Of a stretch of 64,000 nt of DNA, positions 48,951 through 61,455 are shown one piece after another (positions within the stretch are counted from its first letter, which is position 1; the number at the start of each line of letters is the position of its first letter). The position numbers and the translations under genes are program-made. The notes under the pieces were generated by a model. That model had not been told where the DNA came from. It ran no database searches and saw only the letters and a list, made by a program, of their open reading frames with translations. The stretch spans positions 63,546,306 to 63,610,305 of the forward strand of contig CM068583.1 of NCBI GenBank assembly GCA_035048485.1. Reading direction: 5' to 3'. Source of the DNA: Pteria penguin. Lineage: Eukaryota; Mollusca; Bivalvia; Pterioida; Pteriidae.

Positions 48951-51900
48951 GTATTTTGTCGTCCACTCGTAGACAGTACCAAACAGAAATGTTTATGACT
49001 GACAATCTTGTATCATTTCAATACATTTTATGTTATAATTCTGCATGATGGAACTTGTCGCATGTTCAAACATGACATTGTCATGGCTTAAAATGACAGT
49101 CATGAAAGTGGACTTTTTTACTTGAATAACTTATCATAATAAGTCTTAGTTATTCATCGAATTGTTCCAATAACAACTGACTATAGGCTTTCATTTGCAT
49201 AAATGTCAATCACTGTTTTAAACAATGCGTAACAATGATTACAGTCTCTGTTTTCAGTACTCATTTTCAAGGGGGTAAAATTTGCACTTGCCCACTCGCA
49301 TTGGCAACTAAAATCTACTTGTAGGCAACCAATGGTGGCATACATGGCAAATTACAAAATCTGGACAGAAGTTTTCGTGTAGGGTACAGTAAGAATCAAG
49401 TGGTTATAATCAGAGAAACTGGCAAATGCTTCGGTAAATGTACTCCTTCAGTGTTTTAATCGTTCTTTGCATTTCCATGTTATTTTATGTCAGTATTTTC
49501 TTTTGCATTCAATTCAAGATTAGTAAACAGTAAAGCTATAACATATATCACTTCATGAAAAAATTTGGTGCCACAAAAGCGAGGTTCAAAATCCATTAAA
49601 AAGTAATCAAAAGGGGGAGTACAGACATAATTATGTTAAAAGCTTTGATGGGGTTAAGAGAAAAATATCTTTCAATTCTAAATGGTCAGATAGTAGGCAG
49701 TGGTTAATAGACACCACAAGCAGTGAGCCTAAGTGTGAGAATGATGTGAACTGTGAGGTTGAGTCAGCGAGCGAGTCAGTGAATGAAAGTGAGAATGTAA
49801 GACAAGGTGAAAATGAGAATGATATTGAAGAAGAATTGGATGAATGAGAGAGCGAAGTGTTTAGAAGATTTCTGTAAAACAGATATTGAAAGAATTTGAA
49901 ATTAAATGAAAAAGATATACATAAAAAAATTAAAGAAATCCTATGATTTTGACTGTTCTGTGTTGACCCCTAAATTTCATGTGAACCCCTGAATTTCTTA
50001 GGGGTCCACATGGCTCCTGAAGTATTTCAGCAAATTTTACTCCCTGAATTTCAAGTACTAAAAATAGAATTGTGGAAGTTTTATTTGAAATTCAGATTAG
50101 CACATGCTTACGACATACCATAAATTTAGTTTACAAGTTGACATTTTTAATTTAACGTTTTGTAGTTTAAAGTTGCAACATTTTTGCAGCTTTATCTACA
50201 AAATTGTAAGTTGAAAAGGTGAGGGAAGTGAACCATAAAGATAAGCACTTTAAGTTTTACATTTCTCACAACTCCAAGTCCTATTAACTAAGACTTAAGT
50301 TTTCAGTAAATGTACTTGAAAAGTTACCCTGAAAAATTGTCGTTTAGAACGATGATTATCTTTCAAAAGAGAGGATGTTTTCAACTAGATAATATTTTTG
50401 CAGGAGACAGGAAAAAAATTCATTTAAAACTGGATTAATTTGATTAAGACAAAAAAATATATGAAAAACATCTTGCTTGTACATACTCTTTCCTCAATTT
50501 CTCACAAACTCTTATGCACTGCAGAACCCTGAATTTGTTATTCCATATACAGGATGAGGCACTTATATTGAATTCGCTTATATCCCACATATAATGAAAT
50601 TTTACCTATTACCCGACCCAAACTTTTCAGTGTCTTAACAAATTCAACCGGATGTATCAAATCGGATATATTAAAAAACCCAGTACTTTGTCAATGATTT
50701 TAAAAAAGAAAGACACATCGCTATTGACATCAACATTGTCTGTACTGAAGCCATGACAGATTCCAATATTGTTATACCCCCTGCAAACAAAGTTTGGAGG
50801 GGTATATAGGAATCAACCTGCCTGTCTGTCTGTCAGTCTGTCTGTCTGTTCACATTTGTCTGGGCAATAACTTCTTACTCCCTTGTTGGATCTGGTTTAC
50901 ATTTCACACAATTGTTGTACATGACCCAAGGGTGTGTCATGACCTAGACTTATTGTCATATCTTCAAGGTCAAGGTCACAGTGCACACATTGCAAAAATT
51001 TATGTCTGGGCCATAACTTCTTATTCCCTTATCCAATCTGGATAATATTTCACACAATTGTTGTCCATAAACTAAGGGTGTGTCATGACCTTGACCTAAG
51101 GTCATATCTTCAAGGTCAAGGTCACAGTGCATACATAGCCAAAATCATTGTCAGGGCCATAACTTCTTACTGCCAATATGAATTACTATCTAGAATAGTA
51201 TTTAACACAATTGATGTCCATGATCCAAGAGTGTGTCATGACTTTGACTGAAGATCATATCTCCAAGGCTTAGGTCACAGTACACACTTGGTCGAAATCC
51301 TTGTCCGCTATAACTCTGTCCTGCTATGTTGGATCTAGATAACATTTCATACAATTATTGTACATGACACAAGGGTGTGTCATGACCTTGACCCATGGTC
51401 ATATCTTCAAGGTCAAGGTCAGTGCACATAGAGCAAAATTTTTGTCCGGGCCAGAACTTCTTATTCCCTTATCGAATCTGGATAATATTTCACACAATTG
51501 TTGTCCATGACCCAAGGGTGTGTCATGACCTTGACCTAAAGTCATATCTTCAAGGTCAAGGTCACAGTGTATACATAGCCAAAGTCATTGTCGGGGCCAT
51601 AACTTCTTACTGCCAAATTTTGTTATTACCTGGGATAATATTTCATACAATTGATGTCCATGACCCAAGGGTGTGTCATGACCTTAACTCAAGATCATAT
51701 CTCCAAGGTCAAGGTCACAGTACACCCTTGGTCGAAATCCTTGTCTGGGCCATAAATCCTTACTGCTATGTTGGATCTAGATAACATTTTATGCAATTAT
51801 TGTACATGACACAAAGGTGTGTCATGAATTTGACCCATGGTCATATCTTCAAGGTCAAGGTCACAGTGCACATATAGCAAAATTTTTGTCCGGGCCAGAA

Positions 51901-54900
51901 CTTCTTATCCCCTTATCGAATCTGGATAATATTTCATACAATTGTTGTCCATAACCAAAGGGTGGGTCGTGACCTTGACTCAAAGTCATATCTTAAAGGT
52001 CAAGGTCACAGTACACACATAGCCAAAATCCTTTTCTGGGCCATAAATTCTCACTGCCACGATGGATTTGGATAATATATCATACAATTGTTGTCCATGA
52101 CCCGAGGATATGTCATGACCTTGACCCAAGATCTTATCACCAAGGTCAAGGTCACAGTGCACAGTTGTCAAAATCCTTGTCCGGGCCCTAACTTCTTGCT
52201 GCAATGTTGGATCTGGATAACATTTCACAGAATTGTTGTTCATGTCCAAGGGTGTGTCATGACCTCCACTGAAGGTCATATCTTCAATGTCAAGGTCACA
52301 GTGTACACAAAGCTGAAATCCTTGTACATGCCATAGCCTCTTACTTCCAGGTTGGATCTGAATAATATTTCACATAATTTTTGTTTATGACCCAAGGGTG
52401 TGTCATGACCTAGACTCAAGATCATATCTCCAAGGTCAAGGTCATAGTGCACAATTTTCCAAATCCATGTACGGGTCATAGCTTCTATGTAGTATCTGGA
52501 TAATATTTCACACCATTGTTTTCCATGATCCAAAGGTGTATATACAGAGTGTGTTGTTCGTCTGTATGTCTGCCCGTCTGTCTGTCCATGAAACTTGTAC
52601 AGGCCATAACTTCTTCCTTTTACTTTGGAGGGAGATCAAACTTTACACAATTGTTGTTCATGACCCAAGGATGTGTCATGACCTTGAATCAAGCTTATAT
52701 ATACAAGGTCAAGGTCACTGTGCATACATAGCCAGAATTCTTGTCCGAGTCGTAACTTCTTCCTTTTAATTTGGAAGGAGATAATATTTTACAAAATTAT
52801 TGTCCATGACCTAGGGGTATGTTATCACCTTGAAACAAGGTGATATTTGCAATGTCAATGTCACAGTGCACACATAGCCAAAATTCTTGTCTGGGCCATA
52901 ACTTCTTCCTGTTATGTTGCTGGAAGACTGTATTTTACACATTTGTTGTCCATGACCCAAGGATGTGTATATCTACAAGGTCAAAGTCAGAATGCACACA
53001 AACCAGATTGTTTTCATTCATTATACCTCAAAATTTACCAGTGGGACATCCATTACAATTACACCAGTGATATAATTTGGGATGAATTATTGCATGTTTC
53101 AACTTTGTTGCCACGGGGGGTATTTGTCCCATTAAGACAGCTCTAGTTGACTTTGTTAAAGGGTGTCTCGATAGTCAGATGAGCGACAGCGAAACAAACG
53201 ATGTTGATGGCAATGCTGTCGCTATTGAACTCAATTTGATAATGAGGCAGAAAAATGCATAGAGAAACTTTGAATGTACATAAAACAGTGATGTATCAGA
53301 TACGGTATTCAGAACAATTACAGACATGGATTTACACATATTGCTACCGATACCAACAAAAAGCAGATAGCTTTAAAAAACTTTTTTGCAAATGCATAAT
53401 TTTGTTTATTACTGTGCAATAGTTTAAACAATACCAATATGCATGATTGCTTCTGATAGTGTAGTGTTAACCATACTTCATGTGAAATATATAATGTGTA
53501 CAATTTTACATGCATCTATTAATTTCAATTTATGTAAAAAGCCAATCACTGATATATTGAAACTCTCTTATATTGAAAAGTTTTTACAGTCCCTTGATTT
53601 CAATATATATGGGTTAGACTGTGTACAGTAAGACTTACTCTCATACCAGATTATGGGAATTACCCAAAAATGATACATGTCTTCATGAACATGATGTAAG
53701 ACTAAGAGGCAGGTTGAAAAATTTAATGCTAGACTGAGATTTGAACCCAGAACACCTGTGTTCTCTGTAAATGCCCTTCTAACTGAGCTTCATTGTATTT
53801 GAGTCAATATCCTGTTCTGCTACATTTTCCCCTAATGTCAGTTAAAGAATTCCTCAAAACTTCACAACATAAGTTCTTTCCTCATAGTGGCCCTGCACAA
53901 ATATGGCCAAATGATGAAGACTCATGAAAATACTGAAAAGACATCATAATTTGTTTCAATAAGGATAGATGATTAATAAAAATAAATATACATGTACTTG
54001 GGTAGTATATCGACACAAATCTTGAAAATATTGTGCCTTTTCTCCATTTTCATCGTTTAAACTCTGATGAAATTTTATGGGCCATGTGGGCTCATAAGAT
54101 TTGAAATTCTTGGGTCCAAATCAGGCTTTACAAACCCACACTAAAAAGGAAACCCCGAAAGACAATATGTCCCGAGATTAAAATCAGAAGGTCAATTAAA
54201 CAGCATTTTTTTGTGAAAATGAAGTGAGAAGAAACCATGAAAGCATCCCAAAGTACAGTAATGATCTGTTATTGTTAATGTTTACCAGAAAATTGACTTT
54301 TCTTGATTTTTTGTTTAGGGGGGTTTATTCTCAAACACTGAGATGATTCAGACAAGTGATTATGCATGGGTTATACCCCTTGGGTTTTATCTTAGTTTAT
54401 GAGTAAAATCTTAATTTTCAATCTTTTAGGTTACTGTGAATATTGCCTAAAGTGAGAAAACTATTAAGAACGTTTTATCTATATATGCTTCTCTAGTGAA
54501 TTCATTTGCTTTTTTTCATATATTTAAAATAAATAATAATGTATCACTGAAAATTTAATCATTTATGATAAAAACCAAAGTCATTCCCTATAGTGGAATC
54601 GGAATGTTTCAGATCTCTTCTCATTATAGAATCAGGCACTGGTTTTTTTTCTTCAAATCAGGTCCATTGTAAGGACACCTCCCATTTCATTTATCACTAT
54701 TTCCCAGAATATGTCTAAATTTTCCTGAGCGGGAGGCCGGGGTTCGAGTCCCGCTCTGGTCACGCCTGTGTCATGTCTTTCGGATGAGACAGTAAAAACC
54801 GAAGCCCCATGTCGTGATATACATGGCTTTTTCAAGATCCCGCACTGTTTCAGGTGGGTCTGTTGCAAAGGTCAAAATTTGTATGCCCCACATCAGGCAG

Positions 54901-57900
54901 ATACCATCACCATATACGTGAAATATTCGTGGTGTGACGTTAAACAAAACTCAATCAATCAATCATTCTAAATTTTCCCCAAAACATTCATCTTTTGGCA
55001 TTAAGTACTGTAAATGGGACAAAAAATTCCCAATTGAAAAGATACAGGCACCTTTGAAAAAATAAACAGAAAAATACTGGGGCATTGTGTAAAACTAGTA
55101 GCAAATATGTAATGCGAACAACTGCCATTATTTACTTTGATAAATTGAAATTTCGAAAACGAAAGGGAATAAAAGTTTTACATTCAGCAATGAAAACAGA
55201 GGAATAGTAAAGCAAAAAGGTTTATCAGGTACTTGGCCTTGTGTTCTTTTTCACTTGTCTGGACTAGGGATCTAACTTTGGCTTGACAGGCATAAGACAA
55301 CTGCAGCAATGAGAATCTAAAACAGGTTATTTAAACTCACACTACTAGCAGATTTACTGTATAAATTGATATGATGTGTTAATATATGAGATTAAATTTC
55401 CATGCTTCCTTCATGAAATTCAGAATTCATGTGCAGTATGCTTGGTAACTTTAGATTACATCTTTTTTTTATTTTAGAGCAGAATTTGCTCTCGATAAAA
55501 GCAAGAAAAAGAAAAAACGTGAGTTAGCAGAGGAACAAAAACAAGAAATTAAAGAAGCATTTGATTTATTTGACACTGACAAAGACAGAGCTATTGATTA
55601 TCATGAATTGAAGGTAAGAATGTTCAAGTATTTATAAATGTTATTTTCATGCACCAAAAGCAAAGGCTACATGTATACTCTACCTCTCAATAGACATACA
55701 TTATCTTGATGATACCTCTAAATTATTGGATTTGACATACATAATCTTGACAATCAGTTAAACAACATTTCATGCTTTGAATAGGAAAATTTGACCTCGT
55801 ATTCTTGTCTCCTTCATGTGTTCATGCATGTATTTATTTCCTAGACTTGTAAAGTTGTTGCAGGACTTTTGTGACGGGTGTTTCATGCAACTAGGGATGC
55901 TGACTCCTCCCAGGCACCTGGTCTCGCCTCGATTTTATTGGGGTTCACATTTGTCTGAATATGACACTACACACAATTTTGTGATATGGTTTACCCTTCA
56001 GTACTTCTTCATGTTTTACTTGACAATACCTCTATATTATTAAATTTGACATACATTATCTTGACAGTACCTCTATATTATTGGATTTGACATACATTAT
56101 CTTGATGATATCTCTATATTATTGGATTTGACAAACATTTTCTTGACAATACCTATGTATTATTGGATTTGACATACATTATCTTGACAATACCTCTTTA
56201 TTATTGGATTTGACATATATTATCTTGACAATACCTCTATATTATTGGATTTGACATACATTATCTTGACAATACCTCTATACTATTGGATTTGACATAC
56301 ATTATCTTGACGATATCTCTAATATATTATTGGATTTGACATATATTATCTTAATGATACCTCTTTTATTGGATTTGACATACTTCATCTTGACAATACC
56401 TCTATATTATTGGATTTGACACACATTATCTTTACAATACCTCTATGTTTTTGGATTTGACATACATTATCTTTACAATACCTCTACGTTATTGGATTTG
56501 ACATACATTATCTTGACAATACCTCTGTATTATTGGATTTGACATATATTATCTTGATGAAACCTCTGTATTATTGGATTTGACATACATTATCTTGACA
56601 ATACCTTTGTATTATTGGATTTGACATACATTATCTTTACAATAGCTTTATGTTATTGGATTTGACATACATTATCTTGAGAGTACCTTTATATTATTGG
56701 ATTTGACATACATTATCAAGTCAAAACCTCTATATTTTTTGATGTGCATGAGACAGGAACTTTAGTTTTTTGTTTCTTTGGTTCCAGGGAATGTCATGAC
56801 TAGATCACACTGGAGTTTTAGATAGTTTTGTGGTGATATCGTAGCATGAAATTGGTACTATTATGTGGCAAAACTTTAGAGCTTCAACACCAGAGACATA
56901 TATACACATGTGTATATATGTCTCTGTTCAACACATACAGATATTATGAACTGTATATTAGATATTGTATACTTGTATTAACATTTCTGAAATTACTCAG
57001 TCTTTGATAAATATCATTATTCTCGTAATTTTAGTAAATTTATAAAGTGAGTGACATTACCTTATCCCACCTGCATTAATTGTGTCATATTTTTGTCCCT
57101 GAAACTGTCTTTGGATAATGGATATCCTGTCTGTTACACGATTGCCTTTTAGTTAGTACATATAACAATTCAGTAATTTTTCACACGTTATGCCACAACC
57201 AAAGGAGGATCCCCTTTGAATTTTAGATGCATAGAATGTTAAAGGTCAGGATCATAGAAATAAGTTTTCGTCCCAGTAGAGATGTATGTCCCATGAGGTT
57301 GTGATATCAGTAGTTTTTGTTGATTTGCCTTTCAAATATATTATTCAGTGGTTTATTATGTACACAGCTGTATAAAAACTCTTTTGTAGGTGGCAATGAG
57401 AGCTCTTGGATTTGATGTCAAGAAAGCTGATGTTTTAAAAATACTAAGAGATTATGACCGTGAGGGAACAGGGAAAATATCGTATGATGATTTCAATGAA
57501 GTCAGTAAGTAAATATCTACTCCACAGCAAATCATTGCACTATAGACTGAACTGTATTTTTAACTTCATATAAATAATATAATAACTAGATAAATATGAA
57601 AGAGTTCTAAGCAATACAGTGTGAATAAACTAAATGTAATTTAATGTATATTGTGTTGAGATTTATTCCAGTGATGTTTTCTTTAATAGTGACAGATATG
57701 ATGTTAGAAAGAGATCCACAGGAAGAAATATTGAAAGCTTTCAAATTATTTGATGACGATACATCTGGAAAAATAAGTTTTAGGAATCTTCGAAGAGTTG
57801 CAAGGTACCCATAGAAATAGGACACACTTTGATAAAGTGCTGAGATTGAATATAAATCTGAAGAATTAATCTGTTTAGAATGAAGCGTATTTGACTTTTT

Positions 57901-60344
57901 GTATTCGTTAGGATGTACTCCCCATTTCAGTATTTATGATAATTACTGGAGTTTTTCTGCTTTACCAAGCTTAAAGTTGTATGAAGTTGATTACCATAGA
58001 TAATATAAAAGTAAAATGCTGTCAGTAATGATATCAGTCTCATTCATAAGGCAGTCAGGAAAAGTCACTTTTAATGAATAAATAAATAAAAAAAAGAGCT
58101 ATGTCAAACATTGTACATTTTAGACCCATCAGTTGATTTGAAGAGGGGTTAACGTTAAGGGAATGTATAGAGAAATGCCCCCTCCTCATTTATTGCTTAA
58201 AAATTGCCCCCTACTGACACTGACTTTGCAGGCATGACCTTGGTTCAAGGTTGTGGCACAGCCTTGTGTCCTTAGCAATAATCCTGCAAAATATTCAAAT
58301 CCATGCAGGTAGTAAAACATTATGACTCATACAAGGATTTATTATATATAAGCATAGTGACCTTGATCTCCCAGATGTAACCTTTGGACCTGGATAATAA
58401 TTCTATGAAATACTATTGAAATTCATACAAGGGATAAAAAGATATGGCCCAGCCAAGGAATTAATGTACCGGTACATTGTAACATTCTCCCAACCTTGGA
58501 CTCTGGGCCAAAATTCTGTGAAATATGATTCATATCTATGCAAGGCATAAGAATTTTTGGTCTGGACAATAATTTACCCATCATATGTACTGTGATCTTG
58601 ACCTTGCAAATACGATTTTGTTTCAGAGTCATGACACACCCTTGGCAACAATTCTGTAAAATATTATTCAGATCCATGCAATGGGTAAAAAGTTATGACC
58701 CAGAAAAGGAATTGCTTGTCATATGAATTGTGTCCTTGACCCAATCTTGGGTCCTGGGCTAAACTTACTTAAATTATTATTCATATCCATGCAAGAGGTA
58801 AGAAAAAAAATATGGCCTGGACAAAGATTTAGCTACACTGTGATCTTGACCTTGCAGGTATGACCAAGGTTATGACACATCCTTTGGTCCTAAACAACAA
58901 TTCTGTGAAATATTATTCAAATCCATGCAAGGGGTTAAAAAGCTATGGCCTGGACAAAGATTTAACCATCATATGTACTGTGACTTTGACTTTGCAGATA
59001 TGACATTGCTTCAAGGTCATGACACACCCGTGGGTCCTGGGGTCCTGGGCAACAATTCTGTGAAATATTACTCAAGTCTATGCAAGGGGTTTAAAGTTAA
59101 GGACCAGACAAAGGTTTTATCATATGTACTGTGACCTTGACCTTATAGATATCAGCTTGGTTCAAGGCAACCATTCTGTGAAATATTACTCATATTTATG
59201 CAAGGGATAAAAAGTTATGGCTTGGAAAAAGATTTACCCATCATATGCATTGTGAGCTTGACCTTGCAGATATGAGCTTGGTTCAAGGTTCACACCCTTG
59301 CAATGCAAGGGGTAAAAAGTTAAATCCCGGACAAAGATTTACCCATCACATGCATTGTGACTTTGGCCTTGCAGATATGAGCTTTGTTCAAAGTCATAAC
59401 ACACCCTTGGGTCCAGGACAACAATTCTATGAAACATTCTTCAAATGCAGACAAGGAGTAAAAGATTTTGGCCCTGACAAACTATAGTGGACAAATGTTG
59501 TACAGACAATGCCATAGAGTAATATGCCCTGTCTGAAGATGAGTGTATATATAAAAAAAGGAGATAGAGACTGATTTTAATATTGTAGTCGATTAATAGG
59601 ATATTATGTTGAGACTTGAAAGTTAAACAATGGCCTACCTACTTTGCCTTACCTTGTCTTATCCAACAATATTATATCTTTCGTAGTACTTTCACAAATA
59701 AATGTGTATCTAAGATAAAAAGTATATGTTGAGTATTGTTTAGTATTGTTTTTAGCACATGTATTTGAATGTTCTTAATAGGGAACTTGGAGAGAACATG
59801 ACAGATGAGGAGTTAAGAGCCATGATTGATGAATTTGACAGGGACGGAGATGGAGAAAGTAAACTTTTAATTTTGAAGTCTGGCAAATTTCAATAAAATC
59901 AGTAGATAAATAAAATTATATTTTTAAAATTACCTTTACACCAAGAACTACTTTAATATTTTAGTACAACGTTACTTTCTGATAAACTTTTGCAGTGCAT
60001 GCAACACCATATTTTTTCAATGAAAATTCAAGATTTTAATAGAATTTGAATTGTATTGACATACATGTATAAATTTGAAATGTATTAACATACATGTTTA
60101 TATATGTGGTTATGCTTGCTAGAAATATGATATATTAAATGATGAAATGATTTCTGATACATGTAGTTGTTTACAATGGTATACCGTAAATCTTTATTTC
60201 ATTATGAATGTAAGTTAATTGATATGATTCATTTCTGGAAGTCTTAGGTGGATCTTTCTTCTGATGTTTTCATTCAATTAACAATTCTTTCTCATTTCAG
60301 TCAACAAGGAGGAATTCATTGCTATAATGACGGGTGATACATAG
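48934..60344 (+). CDS. CETN3: Centrin-3 (complete, 6 exons)
   Basis: Exons 48934-48950, 55478-55613, 57390-57504, 57690-57804, 59782-59858 and 60301-60344 total 504 bp, encoding 167 residues, the usual CETN3 length. It begins MSLALR, split by a 6.5-kb intron, then a basic KKKKKRE stretch. Four EF-hand loops: 38-49 ([12 protein letters not shown]), complete; 74-85 ([12 protein letters not shown]), ending in Asp; 111-122 ([12 protein letters not shown]), with Asn at the last ligand; 147-158 (DRDGDGEINKEE), canonical. [19 protein letters not shown] and [20 protein letters not shown] distinguish CETN3 from CETN1/2. Centrin-3 is a calcium-binding protein of centrioles and basal bodies that binds Sfi1-type repeats. 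All introns are GT-AG. Introns 1 and 4 hold inverted arrays of one repeat family; intron 2 holds a 41-bp array and a 36-bp palindrome. Confidence 0.96.
49542..49847 (+). other. 101-codon open stretch without ATG, unknown
   Basis: A stop-to-stop frame runs [16 protein letters not shown] ... [20 protein letters not shown] ... and ends with a Glu/Asn/Ser-rich tail ([12 protein letters not shown]). It has no ATG and no clear acceptor. The KRK.SFNSKW...WL part faintly recalls the start of zinc-finger/hAT-derived proteins. It could be a domesticated or dead transposon exon in CETN3 intron 1, or chance. Confidence 0.3.
50771..53120 (-). mobile_element. ~146-bp tandem-unit element, ~15 units (CETN3 intron 1)
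   Basis: Begins with a dyad (ATACCCCCTGCAAACAAAG then TTTGGAGGGGTAT), then (CTGT)n, then ~15 units sharing GGGCCATAACTTCTTACT, GGATAATATTTCACACAATT, TTGTCCATGACCCAAGGGTG, TGTCATGACCTTGACC and ATCTTCAAGGTCAAGGTCAC. Unit starts near 50861, 51006, 51152, 51303, 51447 and 51593 give a 145-151-bp period. A second dyad-like (CTGT) block at 52548-52590 suggests two fused or nested elements. Read on the minus strand it matches the array at 58240-59490. Confidence 0.78.
53725..53800 (-). mobile_element. tRNA-like SINE fragment
   Basis: Minus strand shows GCTCAGTTAGAAGGGC (A-box-like) and GGGTTCAAATCTC (B-box-like) at tRNA spacing, but the acceptor stem pairs only weakly. It is a SINE head or tRNA pseudogene rather than a working tRNA. 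Confidence 0.5.
53801..54717. other. CETN3 intron 1, unrecognised
   Basis: No exon or defined repeat recognised. Confidence 0.4.
54718..54968 (+). mobile_element. tRNA-derived SINE with (ATCA)n tail
   Basis: B box GGTTCGAGTCCCGC, then CATGTCTTTCGGATGAGACA, GTGGGTCTGTTGCAAAGGTC, the ATCAGGCAGATACC domain, GTGACGTTAAACAAAACTCA and ATCA units. The 5' end of the tRNA-like head (A box) is missing. Closest to the copy at 26459-26712. Confidence 0.85.
56025..56735. repeat. 41-bp tandem array (~17 copies)
   Basis: Unit TTATTGGATTTGACATACAT then TATCTTGACAATACCTCTATA, in CETN3 intron 2. Two isolated copies at 55690-55760 suggest the array was once larger and was split by unrelated sequence at 55770-56020. 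Confidence 0.93.
56891..56926. mobile_element. 36-bp perfect palindrome with 8-bp target duplication
   Basis: Same 36-mer as 42542-42577, flanked by TTCAACAC on both sides. An 8-bp duplication and CAGAG termini are what hAT-superfamily insertion produces. It lies in CETN3 intron 2, about 150 bp past the 41-bp array. Confidence 0.85.
58240..59490 (+). mobile_element. ~140-146-bp tandem-unit element, ~9 units (CETN3 intron 4)
   Basis: Units share TCATGACACACCCTTGGGTC, AACAATTCTGTGAAATATTA, TATGGCCTGGACAAAGATTT, ATCATATGTACTGTGA and CTTGACCTTGCAGATATGA. This is the reverse complement of the family at 50771-53120. Confidence 0.78.
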
Positions 60345-60683
60345 GGGACAAGACTGATTGAAAGTGAGGGAGAAACTGAATATATATGTGATGAGTGCCA
60401 CAGTAGGTGAATGCAGACATGCATGGGGTGATGTTATGTATACATGTGTATCGAGAGTAAGAGAGAATGCTATATAGGATAGTGTGTGCAGACAGAACAC
60501 TTCTGTTAGCGAAGTTTTAATAATGAACATTGCCATAGGTTTAAAGGAAGACAAACTGTTACACATTCTTGCAATATTTATCATAAGATATCAGATAACT
60601 GTGCTTGTCAGTTAATCTAATGAATAACTTACCAATAGATGTTGGTGAAATATACATAAGGATTTAAACTGAATAAACATTTT
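60345..60683 (+). other. CETN3 3' UTR (inferred)
   Basis: Between the TAG stop (60342-60344) and the first polyadenylation signal; no other gene seen. Confidence 0.55.
60672..60677 (+). terminator. Polyadenylation signal for CETN3
   Basis: AATAAA 328 bp past the stop codon. The repeat element beginning at 60684 abuts it, so cleavage would fall at the edge of that element. The only alternative would be a longer UTR through repeats. Confidence 0.55.
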
Positions 60684-61455
60684 TATGCCCTGCCATTGAA
60701 AATGATGGGGCATATATTGCCCTTTCCATTCTTCTGTCCTTTTGTCATTCCGTCATCATGTCTTTTCTGTGCTATATCTCTGCAATGGGTGCACATATTG
60801 ATTTGAAATTTGGTAAACTGATACATCTCAAAATTATCTAGGTCAGGTTGTGATTTGGTTTCTGTTAATAATTTTTGACGGAGTTATGCCTCTTGGACTT
60901 AGAACATTTTCCAATAAGTTTCTGTGCTCTTTCTCTGCAATGAATGCACATATTGACTTTTTTGAAATTTGGTATATGGATACATCATGACAATATCTAG
61001 GTCAGTTTTCAGTTTGGTGATTTTTGAATAATTTTTGACAAGTTATGCTCCTTAGACTTTCCAATAATTAAAAGTTTCCATGTTCTATCTCTGCAATGAA
61101 TGCACATATTGACTTGAAATTTGGTATACAGAAATATCATGATGATATCATGGTCAAGTATTAATTTGGTGTTGGTTAAATCATTTTTGATGGAGGTATA
61201 TGCCTTGGACTTTGATATCTATGCATATATGGTAAATTCACCTTGTCTTCACTACTCCTTAACCATTAGGAGAATTTCATTGAAACTTGGTACAACCAAA
61301 GATCACAGTATGTGGATGTGCATATTGTAAGGGGAATGCTGTTCAAAATTTTTACAGGAGTTTCGGCTCTTGGACTACAAGTACTGTTTACAAAATGTCT
61401 TATTTGACCGTTGCTGCTGGCGGGGCATCCATGATGTATCAACACATCTAGTCGG
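60684..61455 (+). mobile_element. ~150-bp tandem-unit element with terminal dyad
   Basis: Starts with the dyad TATGCCCTGCCATTGAAAAT then GATGGGGCATA, then CTGTCC/CCGTCA-type microsatellite text, then units sharing ATCTCTGCAATGAATGCACA, ATTGACTTGAAATTTGGTAT and ATCTAGGTCA, repeating near 60790, 60947 and 61100. Ends near GGCGGGGCATCCATGATGTA. Same family as 24530-25150. Confidence 0.65.

Noticed and set aside
53177..53262. Short frame [20 protein letters not shown] on the plus strand
   Set aside because: Only 27 codons, ends in a stop without a donor, and has no partner exon in phase; not enough to call a gene.
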